Assembly (NCBI GenBank): GCA_003170275.1
Contig: PNAM01000057.1
Span: 1-46,265, forward strand
Length of the DNA stretch: 46,265 nucleotides
Reading direction: 5' to 3'
DNA from: Myxococcales bacterium
GTDB taxonomy: Bacteria; Myxococcota_A; Polyangia; Palsa-1104
A program made the position numbers and the translations under genes. This document shows, in pieces, positions 24,609 through 32,419 of the stretch (positions are counted from its first letter, which is position 1; each line of letters begins with the position of its first letter). The notes below the pieces were generated by a model. It was not told the origin of the DNA, did no database searches, and saw only the letters and a list, made by a program, of their open reading frames with translations.

Positions 24609-25415
24609 GTGCCAGCCATCCGCCTCCGATCGCACGGCCAGACCGACGTCGGCCGCAAGCGCAAGCTCAACGAAGACGCCTACAAATGCGACGACGGGCT
24701 GGGGCTGTACGTCGTGGCCGATGGGGTCGGCGGGCACGCCAAGGGCGAGGTCGCGAGCGAAGAGGCGGTCGACCAGATCTATTCGTTCGTCAAGCAGGGC
24801 CGCGACGCGATCGCGAAAGCCGCCGCCAAGAACGACGCCGACGCGCACGCGATCGTGCGGCGCCTGCTCGAGAGCGCGGTGCAGAGCGCCTGCTACATGG
24901 TGTTCGGCATGGCCGAGATGGACCCGGCGCAAAAGGGCATGTCGACCACCATCTCGGCGCTCCTGATCGTCGGCGACTACGCGGTGACCGCGCAGGTCGG
25001 CGACTCGCGCATCTACCGCGTGCGCGGTGGCGTCGGGGCGCAGCTCACCGAAGATCACACGCTCATCAACTACAAGCTCAAGCAGGGGCTGATCACGCCC
25101 GAAGAGGCGCGCACCATGAAGGGCAAGAACGTGATCACGCGCGCGGTCGGGCACAAGGACTACGTCGAGGTCGACACGCGCGAGCTCGACGTCAAGCCGG
25201 GCGACCGCTACATGCTGTGCTCCGACGGGCTGCACGGATACCTGCAGGACGGCGAGCTCGAGACGGTGCTGCTGGCCGGGCCGGAGGAGCAGGCGCCGGC
25301 GCGCTTCATCCAGCTCGCCAACGATCGCGGCGGCAAGGACAACGTCACGGTCATGATGGTGTTCTGCGACGACCCCGCCGGCGTCGGCACCAAGCGCACC
25401 GTCAGCGGGTTCTGA
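24609..25415 (+). CDS. PP2C-family Ser/Thr protein phosphatase
   Basis: A 268-residue PP2C with all core motifs: RKLNEDAY (Asp/Glu for metal), VADGVGGHAKGEVAS, MSTTISALLI, QVGDSRIYRVR, MLCSDGLHGYL and GGKDNVTVMMV. These place two Mn/Mg ions for dephosphorylating pSer/pThr. No membrane helix or sensor domain is fused. It is divergent from the HicB-like/Gly-rich gene and one gene away from the kinase, a natural kinase/phosphatase pair. The start is GTG with a promoter just upstream. Its stop overlaps the next ATG (TGATG). Confidence 0.94.
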   Translation: MPAIRLRSHGQTDVGRKRKLNEDAYKCDDGLGLYVVADGVGGHAKGEVASEEAVDQIYSFVKQGRDAIAKAAAKNDADAHAIVRRLLESAVQSACYMVFGMAEMDPAQKGMSTTISALLIVGDYAVTAQVGDSRIYRVRGGVGAQLTEDHTLINYKLKQGLITPEEARTMKGKNVITRAVGHKDYVEVDTRELDVKPGDRYMLCSDGLHGYLQDGELETVLLAGPEEQAPARFIQLANDRGGKDNVTVMMVFCDDPAGVGTKRTVSGF

Positions 25416-26083
25416 TGCCTTTTCAGCTGCTGTGCATCGACCTCGACGGGACGCTGGTCGATTCGCACGACGACATCCGCGAGGCGCTGGTGGTGGCGCT
25501 CGCGGCGATACCGGGGGCGGTGCCCGAATTCGACCAGCGCGCGCTGGGCGCGGCGGGGCTCGGGCTGCCGTTGGAGAAATTCTTCGCCCTCGCGCGGCCG
25601 GATCTGGTGGGCGACGCGGCGACCGTCACGCGCTTCATCGACGCCTATCGCGCGCACTACCACGCGCACCTGCTCGATCGCACGCGGCCGTTTCCCGGCG
25701 TGCTCGAGACGCTCGAGCGCATCCGACCGCTGCGCGCGCGCGGGCTGCGCACCGCGGTGGCGACCACCAAGAAGACCGATACCGCGCGCAAGGTGATCCA
25801 CGGCCTGGGCATGGACGAATACTTCGATGCGGTGCTCGGCACCGACGGGATCCCGCACAAGCCGGCGCCCGATCTGCTGCACCTGGCGGCGCGCACCGTG
25901 GATCGCGCGGCGGCGGACGGGCTGATGATCGGCGACACGCACCACGACCTCTTGGCCGGAAAAGCGGCGGGCATGAAGACCTGCGGCGTGCGCTACGGCG
26001 TGATGGGCGAGGCGGGCCTGCTGCCGCACGCGCCCGATTTCATGATCAGCGAGTTCGCCGAGCTGCTGGCGATCGTCAGCTAA
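25415..26083 (+). CDS. HAD-superfamily phosphatase (Gph/PGP type)
   Basis: A 222-residue HAD subfamily IA enzyme. The nucleophile motif is CIDLDGTLVDSH (first Asp nucleophile, second acid/base). Motif II Thr lies in TAVATTKK, motif III Lys in IPHKPAPD, and motif IV is IGDTHHDLLAGKAAGM. The cap domain lies between about 16 and 85. Phosphoglycolate or pyrophosphate phosphatase are likely roles, but substrate specificity is not readable. It is translationally coupled to the PP2C gene by a 1-nt overlap. Confidence 0.92.
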   Translation: MPFQLLCIDLDGTLVDSHDDIREALVVALAAIPGAVPEFDQRALGAAGLGLPLEKFFALARPDLVGDAATVTRFIDAYRAHYHAHLLDRTRPFPGVLETLERIRPLRARGLRTAVATTKKTDTARKVIHGLGMDEYFDAVLGTDGIPHKPAPDLLHLAARTVDRAAADGLMIGDTHHDLLAGKAAGMKTCGVRYGVMGEAGLLPHAPDFMISEFAELLAIVS

Positions 26084-26936
26084 GCGCGACCGGCTCGGTG
26101 ATCGCGAGCTGGCCGCGCGCGTCGACGCCCAGGTAGCCGGCGTGGGTCTGAAGGTCGTGGCCGAACACCAACAGCCAGCGTTCGTCCCTGGCCTGGCCGA
26201 GGATCTTGCGCTTGGACTCGAGCGTGGCGGTGACGTCGAGATCGTAGGCCATGATGAACGGCAGCCGCACGTGGATCGCGGTGGGCACCACGTCGCCCAG
26301 GAACAAGACCTTGTGGCCCGCGCCGTCGTCGATCAGCACCGACTGATGGCCCGGAGTGTGGCCGGGCGTCGGCACCACGCGCACACCCGGCGCGATCTCG
26401 GTCTCGCCGTCGCACAGTTGCAACAGGTGCGCGTCGTCGAGCGGCGCGATGTTCTCGGCCAGGTAGCTCGCCTGGTTGCGCTCGTGCGGATGGGTGGCGG
26501 CCTCGAATTCCTTGCGCTGCACCACGTGCTTGGCGCGCGAGAAGATCGGCTCCAACCGCCCGGCGCCGCCCGCTGCCGTGTGGCGCGTGGTGCCGCCCGA
26601 ATGATCGAAGTGCAGGTGGGTCATCACCACGTGCGTGATCGACTCCGGCTCGACGCCGAGCGCGCGCAGGTTCTTCTCGGCGCTCTGATCGTGATCGATG
26701 CCGTAGATGCGGCGCTCCTTTTCGGGGAACTTGTCGCCGTTGCCGGTCTCGATCAGCACGCGCTGCCCGCGCCCTTCGACGTAGAGGCAGTTGGTCGCGT
26801 ACTCGCAGCGATTGAGCGCGTCGCACGAGACCAGCTTGGACCAGATGGTCTTGGGCACCACGCCGTGCATCGCGCCGCCGTCGAGGCGGAAGTTGCCGCC
26901 GTTGACCAGGGTCAGCTTCAGATCGCCGAATTGCAT
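26076..26936 (-). CDS. Metallo-beta-lactamase-fold hydrolase
   Basis: A 286-residue MBL-fold protein. The zinc site is THLHFDHSGG (HxHxDH), with further His in PTPGHTPGHQSV, Asp in FLGDVVPT and a C-terminal His in FGHDLQTH. An N-terminal insert with three Cys (around 39-50) is unusual. Lactonase-like quorum-quenching enzymes and glyoxalase II-type hydrolases share this architecture; substrate is unknown. It converges on the HAD gene with an 8-base overlap and is 4 nt downstream of the PLP-enzyme gene, so the two form an operon. Confidence 0.9.
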   Translation of the reverse strand: MQFGDLKLTLVNGGNFRLDGGAMHGVVPKTIWSKLVSCDALNRCEYATNCLYVEGRGQRVLIETGNGDKFPEKERRIYGIDHDQSAEKNLRALGVEPESITHVVMTHLHFDHSGGTTRHTAAGGAGRLEPIFSRAKHVVQRKEFEAATHPHERNQASYLAENIAPLDDAHLLQLCDGETEIAPGVRVVPTPGHTPGHQSVLIDDGAGHKVLFLGDVVPTAIHVRLPFIMAYDLDVTATLESKRKILGQARDERWLLVFGHDLQTHAGYLGVDARGQLAITEPVALS

Positions 26937-26940
26937 GGGC

Positions 26941-27984
26941 TCATCCTACGACGGGAAAGTGGCGTTGCAAGAGCGGCGGCAGCGCGTCGCGTCCGGGGGA
27001 GGAGGCGATCAGCGGCTGCAGATCGACGCCGTTGTAGGTGTGCAAAAAAAGCACCCGCTTGCCGTCGAGCCGACCGGCGCGCGCGTCGGCGAGCAGCGCC
27101 GCCATGCACTTGCCGGTGTAGGTGGGCTCGAGCCGCAGCCCGACCGCGCCGGACGCCTGCACCGCTTCGTCGGCGGCGGGCGTCGAGCGGCCGTAGGCGC
27201 CGCCGAAGAAGCCGTGCTCGACGCTCAGGCGGGGCGCCTGGCCGCTGCGCTCGACCTGCAGGAGCGCGTCGACGCCGGCGGCCAGACGCCGCGTGAGGCG
27301 CGCGCCCGAGACCCAGCGATCGACCACGCGCACCGCGCGGAGCTCGATCGCCTGATCGTGCCACAGGCTCCACAAGAGGCCCGCGGCGGTGCCGCACGAG
27401 CCGAGCGCGACGTACACCACGTCGGGCCGCGGCAGCTCGCCGCGCTTCATCTGCTCGAGCAGCTCGAGTCCGCCCGAGGCGTAGCCGAGGGTGCCGGTCA
27501 CCGACGAGCCGCCCGCCGCGATCCAGGCGGCGTCGGGCTGCCCGCGGGTGCGCCAGACGGCGCGCGGCACGCCGAGATAGCCGCGCGTCGGCACCAGGCG
27601 CGCGCCCACCGCGGCGTCGGCGAGCAGCTGCGCGCGCACGTGGTCGGTGACCGGTTGCGGGAAGACCACCGCGTCCACCTCGAAGCCCGCCTGCCGGCCG
27701 TAGATCGCCGTGGCGAGCACGTGGTGCGAGCCGATCCCGCCGATGGTGCACACCCGCTTCTTTCCCTGCGCGCGCGCCTCGGCGAGCAGGAACTCGAGCT
27801 TGCGCACCTTGTTGCCGCCGTACGCCACGCCGCTCTCATCGTCCCGCTTGCACCACAGCTCCACCGACGGGGGAACCAACCCTTCGACGCGGTGCACGCG
27901 CGTCGGAAACTGCCCCAGCGGCATCCACGGGATGCGCGCCGCGAGCTGCGGATGGGCGGTGAACAGCGCGGGCTCGGCGGGCAC
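26941..27984 (-). CDS. PLP-dependent D-cysteine desulfhydrase / ACC deaminase-family enzyme
   Basis: A 347-residue fold-type II PLP enzyme. The Schiff-base Lys lies in YGGNKVRKLEFLLAEA. TIGGIGSHHVLATAIYGRQ binds the PLP ring region, and the phosphate cup is YVALGSCGTAAGLLWS. Family members deaminate D-cysteine or 1-aminocyclopropane-1-carboxylate. C-terminal EPTYTGKCMAALL and VLFLHTYNGVDL are typical. The GTG at 27984 is the only family-like start. It is followed 4 nt later by the MBL gene, suggesting a pathway linking a small thiol or keto-acid and an ester hydrolase; this is inference. It diverges from the FadR-type regulator. Confidence 0.88.
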   Translation of the reverse strand: MPAEPALFTAHPQLAARIPWMPLGQFPTRVHRVEGLVPPSVELWCKRDDESGVAYGGNKVRKLEFLLAEARAQGKKRVCTIGGIGSHHVLATAIYGRQAGFEVDAVVFPQPVTDHVRAQLLADAAVGARLVPTRGYLGVPRAVWRTRGQPDAAWIAAGGSSVTGTLGYASGGLELLEQMKRGELPRPDVVYVALGSCGTAAGLLWSLWHDQAIELRAVRVVDRWVSGARLTRRLAAGVDALLQVERSGQAPRLSVEHGFFGGAYGRSTPAADEAVQASGAVGLRLEPTYTGKCMAALLADARAGRLDGKRVLFLHTYNGVDLQPLIASSPGRDALPPLLQRHFPVVG

Positions 27985-28006
27985 GCCTCATCATAGATCA
28001 AGGGGC

Positions 28007-28035
28007 TTGACGCCGCGCGCGGTCAATGGTTTAAC
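28007..28035 (+). promoter_or_regulatory. Promoter of the GntR/FadR-type regulator operon
   Basis: TTGACG (28007-28012), 17 nt, TTTAAC (28030-28035), then 11 nt to the ATG at 28047. The predicted leader is about 5 nt. The -10 is embedded in the first operator half-site. Confidence 0.5.
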
Positions 28036-28058
28036 CAATTTCGTAAATGGTTAAACCA
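28027..28058. promoter_or_regulatory. Two-site FadR-subfamily operator over the -10 and start codon
   Basis: TGGTTTAACCA (28027-28037) and TGGTTAAACCA (28048-28058) are exact reverse complements of each other, and each fits the FadR-subfamily consensus TnGTnnnACnA. Their centres are 21 bp apart (two helical turns), separated by ATTTCGTAAA. The first covers the -10; the second starts at the T of the regulator's own ATG (28047). Autorepression is the likely meaning. Confidence 0.7.
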
Positions 28059-28772
28059 ATTGCCAGCAAGCTGCGGCGCGAGATCCTGACCGGCCGCTAC
28101 CAGCCGGGCGATCGCCTGCCGCCCGAACGCGAGCTCTCCGCGCGCCTGGGCACCAACCGCAACACCCTGCGCGAGGCGCTGCGCACGCTCGAATCGGAGA
28201 GTCTGTTGCGCGCGCGCCAGGGCGACGGGACGATCGTGCTCGACTGGCGCTCGGGCGGCGAGATCAACCTGTTGCCGTTCTTCCTGGCGGAAGACACGCC
28301 GGCCGACGAGCGCTTCGAGGCCGTGCTCACCCTGTTGCAGCTGCGCGAGCGGCTGCTCGAAGAAGTGCTGACGCGCGTGGTGCTGCACGGGACGGCGCGC
28401 GATCTCGACGCCATCGAAGAGGGGCTCGACACGCTGGCCGAAGCGCGCCCCGGGCTCGAGGCGGTACGCGCCGACGTGGAGCTCTACCGACGCATCGTGC
28501 TCGCGTCGCACAGCCTGGTGATGGTGTGGGTGTTCAACACGTTCTCGAAGATCTTCCTCGAGCTGGGCCACAAGTTTCCGGCGCTGTGGCAGATCGACGC
28601 GCCGTATCTGGAAGGGCTCGGCCAGGTGCTGCGCCGCCTGCGCGAGAAGCGGGCCGACCGCGCGCGCGAAGAGATGCGTCACGTGTTCGAGGAGCGCGGC
28701 ATGGCGCTGGTCGCGACCCTGCGCCCCGAAGCGCTACTCGCCGAGAAGAAGCGGAAGGCGGCCAAGAAATGA
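28047..28772 (+). CDS. GntR-family (FadR/FCD-type) transcriptional regulator
   Basis: A 241-residue regulator. The winged helix-turn-helix (about 5-67) has GDRLPPERELSARLGTNRNT followed by LREALRTLESESLL. The all-helical ligand domain (85-220, VLTLLQLRERLLEEVLTRVV) is of the FadR/FCD class, with possible ligand-site residues in VRADVELYRRIV. Ligands are typically acyl-CoAs or organic acids. The ATG is inside its own operator, and there is no ribosome site. It heads an operon with a small membrane-associated protein (4-nt ATGA overlap) and a GMC oxidoreductase, so a long-chain alcohol or aldehyde-derived signal is plausible. Confidence 0.92.
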   Translation: MVKPIASKLRREILTGRYQPGDRLPPERELSARLGTNRNTLREALRTLESESLLRARQGDGTIVLDWRSGGEINLLPFFLAEDTPADERFEAVLTLLQLRERLLEEVLTRVVLHGTARDLDAIEEGLDTLAEARPGLEAVRADVELYRRIVLASHSLVMVWVFNTFSKIFLELGHKFPALWQIDAPYLEGLGQVLRRLREKRADRAREEMRHVFEERGMALVATLRPEALLAEKKRKAAKK

Positions 28773-29218
28773 CCGTGCGCAAACACAACCTCGGCCCCTG
28801 GTCGCGCCGCACGCTGCGCGCGCTCGCCGAAGTGGTCCTACCACACGTCGCCGGCGCGCCGGAGGTCTCCACCGCCGAGGTGGTCGATTTCGTCGACGAT
28901 TGGGTGTTCTACATGCCGCGGCTGTTCCGCCTGCTGTTTCCGGTGGGCTTGATGCTGCTCGAGCTCGGCGCGTTCGTGCTCGGCCCGTCGCTGGTGCCGT
29001 TCTCGTTCATGAGCGAGAAGCGCCGCGCGCGCTACGTGAACTCGTGGGTGCACGCCGGCTGGCAGCTGCGCCGCGATCTGATCAAGGGCGTCAAGGGCCT
29101 GGTGCTGGTCAAGTACTACTCGGACCCGAAGGTGTGCGCCTACCTCGGCTACCAGGTCGAAGAACACGTGCAGCTGGTCACGGCAGAAAGGCTGAAGCGA
29201 CATGGTCACGAGCTTTAG
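28769..29218 (+). CDS. Small membrane-associated partner of the GMC oxidoreductase
   Basis: A 149-residue protein overlapping both neighbours (4 nt with the regulator, 17 nt with the GMC gene). It begins MTVRKHNLGPWSRRTLRALA with EVVLPH, resembling the N-terminal part that precedes the GMC domain in long-chain fatty alcohol oxidases. A hydrophobic segment (about 52-77, LFRLLFPVGLMLLELGAFVL) could anchor it to the membrane. YYSDPKVCAYLGYQ near the end recalls the same family's N-domain. I infer that it and the next gene are split halves of an alcohol oxidase-like enzyme; the assignment to a named family is tentative. Confidence 0.75.
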   Translation: MTVRKHNLGPWSRRTLRALAEVVLPHVAGAPEVSTAEVVDFVDDWVFYMPRLFRLLFPVGLMLLELGAFVLGPSLVPFSFMSEKRRARYVNSWVHAGWQLRRDLIKGVKGLVLVKYYSDPKVCAYLGYQVEEHVQLVTAERLKRHGHEL

Positions 29219-30728
29219 CGACGTCGAGGGGCGCGGCGATTTCGCGGCCGATGCCGACGTGGTGGTGGTCGGCTCGGGCGCCGGCGGCGGCGCGATCGCG
29301 GCGGAGCTGGCCGAGGGCGGCCGCTCGGTGATCCTCCTCGAGGAGGGCGGCCACTACACGTCGAAGGACTTCGGCCTCGACGCGCCCACCATGATCAAGA
29401 AGCTGTATCGCAATGCCGGCTCGGCGGTGATCCTCGGCAAGCCGAACATCATCTTCTCGGAGGGGCGCTGCGTCGGCGGCTCGACGGTGATCAACGGCGG
29501 GCTGAGCTGGCGCACGCCGGAGAAGGTGCTCAAGCGCTGGGAGTGGGAGCACGGCCTGGGCGACATGACGCCCGAGAAGCTCGAGCCGTTCTTCAAGAAG
29601 GTCGAAGAGCGCGTGAGCGTGCGGACGCAAGATCCGGAGTCGATCGGCCGCGACGCCGAGCTCATGATCGAAGGCGCCGACAAGCTCGGCTACAAGTGGG
29701 TGCCGGCGATGCGCAGCCAGAAGCACTGCGCGGGCTCGAACAACTGCGCGTTCGGCTGCCCCACCGACGCCAAGCAGTCGGTGCTGGTCACCTACGTGCC
29801 GCGCACCATCGCCGCCGGCGGGCGCCTGTATGCCGGCTGCCGCGTCGAGAAGATCACCACCAACGGCCAGCGCGCCACCGGCGTGGTCGCGCGCTTTCGC
29901 CATCCGGAGACCGGCCAGAAGGGCCCCAAGCTGACCGTGCGTGCGCGCGTGGTGATCCTGGCGTGCGGCGCGATCCAGACGCCCGCGCTGCTCTTGCGCA
30001 ACCGGCTCGCCAACTCGTCCGATCAAGTGGGCCGCAACTTTCTGTGTCACCCGAACGCCAAGGTCATCGGCGTGTACGACCACGACATCGACGCCTACAA
30101 GGGCGTCATCCAGGGCAACCAGATCCGCGAGTTCCTCGACGAGGGGATCATGATCACCACGTCGATGGTGCCGCCCAGCATCCTGGCCATGGCGATGCCC
30201 TACTTCGGCGCCAAGTCGCTCGAGGTGATGCGCGATTACCGCAAGATGCTCGCCGCCGGCTGCCTGGTCGAGGACACCGGCACCGGGCGCGTCTCGCTCG
30301 ACATGTTCGGCGAGGCCAAGATGCGTTACGACGTGAACGACCGCGACTTCGCCAACATGATCCGCGGCGTCGCGCTGACCAGCGAGATCCTGTTCGCGTC
30401 CGGCGCGCGCGAGGTGCTGCTGCCGTTCGACAGCCTGGAGTCGATCAAGTCGCCCGACGAGATCCGCAAGCTGTACACCAGCACCATCCCCAAGGCCGAG
30501 GTCGAGTGCCTGACCGTGCACGCGATGGGCACCACCCGCATGGGCGTCGACAAGCGCTCGTCGGTGGTCGACCCGCACGGCGAGACCTGGGACGTCCCCG
30601 GCCTGTTCGTCGCCGACGCCGGCGTGTTTCCCGGGCCGATCGGGGTCAATCCGCAGATCAGCATCATGGCGCTGGCCACGCGCACCGGCCGTTATCTGCT
30701 CGACGAGGAGAAGCGCTACTTCGCTTAG
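29202..30728 (+). CDS. GMC-family FAD-dependent oxidoreductase (long-chain alcohol oxidase-like)
   Basis: A 508-residue flavoenzyme. The dinucleotide motif is VVVVGSGAGGGAIAAELAEG with LLEEGG (20-50), and the GMC signature is SEGRCVGGSTVINGG (86-100). The cysteine cluster HCAGSNNCAFGCPTDAK (C176, C182, C186) is typical of the fatty alcohol oxidase/cholesterol oxidase-like branch. The catalytic His region is TVHAMGTTRMG, and GPIGVNPQISIMALA closes the flavin site. It should oxidise a primary or sterol alcohol to the aldehyde or ketone, probably at the membrane with the upstream partner. It is under the FadR-type regulator. Confidence 0.9.
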   Translation: MVTSFSDVEGRGDFAADADVVVVGSGAGGGAIAAELAEGGRSVILLEEGGHYTSKDFGLDAPTMIKKLYRNAGSAVILGKPNIIFSEGRCVGGSTVINGGLSWRTPEKVLKRWEWEHGLGDMTPEKLEPFFKKVEERVSVRTQDPESIGRDAELMIEGADKLGYKWVPAMRSQKHCAGSNNCAFGCPTDAKQSVLVTYVPRTIAAGGRLYAGCRVEKITTNGQRATGVVARFRHPETGQKGPKLTVRARVVILACGAIQTPALLLRNRLANSSDQVGRNFLCHPNAKVIGVYDHDIDAYKGVIQGNQIREFLDEGIMITTSMVPPSILAMAMPYFGAKSLEVMRDYRKMLAAGCLVEDTGTGRVSLDMFGEAKMRYDVNDRDFANMIRGVALTSEILFASGAREVLLPFDSLESIKSPDEIRKLYTSTIPKAEVECLTVHAMGTTRMGVDKRSSVVDPHGETWDVPGLFVADAGVFPGPIGVNPQISIMALATRTGRYLLDEEKRYFA

Positions 30729-30857
30729 GTAGTGCGAGACGTTACCGTTTGACGCAGGAGGTGGGGTGGGAGTCGCCAGCTGCGGCTCGGGCACAGGCGG
30801 GAACTCGGCGCATTCCGGGGCACGGCGCGTGGCATGGCTCGTGCTCTGTTCGCGCGC

Positions 30858-31208
30858 ATGAAGAACCTGCTCCTCGCCCTCGGTCTCACGCTCGCCGGCT
30901 GCGCCGCCCTCGGGAGCGACGTAAAGAATGTGAACGAGCCCACGCTGGTGGTCCGCGTGGCTGCCGCTCCGCCCGCCGCGATCGCCGAAGTGAAACCGCC
31001 CGCGCCCGCACTCGGCCAGATCTGGATCGCCGGCTATTGGGACTACCTCGGGGGCCAAAGCGTCTGGCGCGCCGGCCGCTGGCTCGAGGGCAAGGTCGGC
31101 TACGAATACATCCGCGCGCGCTACGAGTGGGACGGCCAGTCCTGGCAGTTCCACCTCCCGCACTGGAAGAAACGCGTCACCCACTCGAACGCGCTAGCGG
31201 CCCGGTAG
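30858..31208 (+). CDS. Lipoprotein with WxxGYW-type aromatic repeats
   Basis: Using the ATG at 30858 the protein has 116 residues and a clean lipoprotein signal (MKNLLLALGLTLAGC, lipobox LAGC); an ATG at 30834 adds eight residues before it. The C-terminal half is dominated by aromatic repeats (IWIAGYWDY, VWRAGRWLEG, YIRARYEWDGQSWQFH), like YXWGXW-repeat envelope proteins. Function is unknown. No ribosome site is seen. Its last 15 bases overlap the convergent GNAT gene. Confidence 0.7.
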   Translation: MKNLLLALGLTLAGCAALGSDVKNVNEPTLVVRVAAAPPAAIAEVKPPAPALGQIWIAGYWDYLGGQSVWRAGRWLEGKVGYEYIRARYEWDGQSWQFHLPHWKKRVTHSNALAAR

Positions 31209-31682
31209 CACCTTCCGCAGGACCGAGCACATGCGTCCATCCTCGGCGGGCCGCTCGTCGTAGGCCACGTACCCTCGTCGCTCCCAGAACGTGCGCGCCC
31301 GCGACTGGGTCAGCAGGGTCGCCAGCCGCACCTCGCGCCACCCCTCGCTCGCAAGCTGCTCCTCGACGGTGTCCGCGACCTCCGCGCCGATCCCGCGGCC
31401 GCGATGTGCCGCGTCGAGCGCGAGGATGCCGATCCACGGATGCGGCTCGCGCGGATGCGGCGCGAGCCAGGTGACCAGTCCGATCGGCGCCTCGCCGTCG
31501 CCCAGGCGAATTTCGCGCAGCTCCGACTTCAACCGCGCGCGCTCCGCGTGCAGGTAGCGCGCGATGTCTTCGCGGCCCTCGATCTCACCGAACAGCCCGG
31601 CGTTGTCGGCGAACAATCCGACGAACGCATCCGGAACGTGCGCGTCGTCGAGCGGCACGAGCTGCACGCTGATTACGGCCAC
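31194..31682 (-). CDS. GNAT-family N-acetyltransferase
   Basis: A 162-residue GNAT. Motif A is ALDAAHRGRGIGAEVADTVE (R/QxxGxG/A acetyl-CoA pyrophosphate loop), preceded by strand IGLVTWLAPHPREPHPWIGI and followed by motif B RARTFWERRGYVAYD. The substrate is unknown. Its start overlaps the end of the creatininase-like gene by 10 nt, so it is the last gene of that operon. Confidence 0.9.
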   Translation of the reverse strand: MAVISVQLVPLDDAHVPDAFVGLFADNAGLFGEIEGREDIARYLHAERARLKSELREIRLGDGEAPIGLVTWLAPHPREPHPWIGILALDAAHRGRGIGAEVADTVEEQLASEGWREVRLATLLTQSRARTFWERRGYVAYDERPAEDGRMCSVLRKVLPGR

Positions 31683-32419
31683 GTCTCGCGCACCGTCGAG
31701 ACCACCATCGTGACCAACAGCGCGTAGATGGCGTTGCCCTCGTCGGTGGTGGCGGCGGCGGGGTCGCCGAAGTAGGCATCCGCGGCGCCGGCTTCACCGA
31801 ACGTGCGCTTGCCGGCCTTCATCGCCTGCGCGAGATCGATCGGCAGCGGCGACAGGCGCGCGCGCACGTCGTTGCGCACCAACTCGGGACGCGCCGCGAG
31901 CACCAGCGAGGTCTCGTAGCTGCCCGCGTGGCACGCGCCGCGCTTGTACTCTTCGGTCAGCGTGCGCGCCCAGCGACGGTCGAGCTGGTCGGGGAACGCC
32001 ACCTTCTGGCCGCTCTTCGCCTCGGCGCGCGCGCACGCGTCCTTGAGCGAGACCACGTGCGCGGGCTCGAGGTGGCTGTTCACCAGGCACACGCGCTGAA
32101 AGCCCTGCAGCGCCAGCGACGCACACACCTCGGCCACCAGGTTGGTAGCGGTCTCGGGCGACAGCGAGATCGTCCCGGCGAACGCCGCCGCGTACTCGGT
32201 GATCGCGTACGAGAGCGTCGGCGCGATCAGCACCGTCCGTCCGTCGGCCTCGAGCGCTTCGCCCGCGCGCCGCGCCAGCTCGTCGGAGAGGATGGCGTCG
32301 GTGGAGAGCGGCAGGTGCGGCCCGTGCGCTTCGGTCGAGCCGATCGGCACGAGCACGATCGGCTGGCGCGCGCGCTCGTCCGCCGCTTCGGTCCAGGTCA
32401 GCTCGGCAAGTCGCTTCAT
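31673..32419 (-). CDS. Creatininase-family amidohydrolase
   Basis: A 248-residue protein. VLVPIGSTEAHGPHLPLSTD carries the first metal ligands (E30, H32, D41). Later ligands come from LVNSHLEPAH and ACHAGSYETSLVL (HAGxxET). The usual NGHGGN motif is altered to NSHLEPAH, so it is not a standard creatininase. Relatives hydrolyse cyclic or linear amides, including formamide intermediates and MftE-type peptides. The start overlaps the stop of the ligase gene (ATGA). Because the ligase and kynurenine genes nearby lack a formamidase, a deformylase role is conceivable but only speculative. Confidence 0.85.
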   Translation of the reverse strand: MKRLAELTWTEAADERARQPIVLVPIGSTEAHGPHLPLSTDAILSDELARRAGEALEADGRTVLIAPTLSYAITEYAAAFAGTISLSPETATNLVAEVCASLALQGFQRVCLVNSHLEPAHVVSLKDACARAEAKSGQKVAFPDQLDRRWARTLTEEYKRGACHAGSYETSLVLAARPELVRNDVRARLSPLPIDLAQAMKAGKRTFGEAGAADAYFGDPAAATTDEGNAIYALLVTMVVSTVRETWP

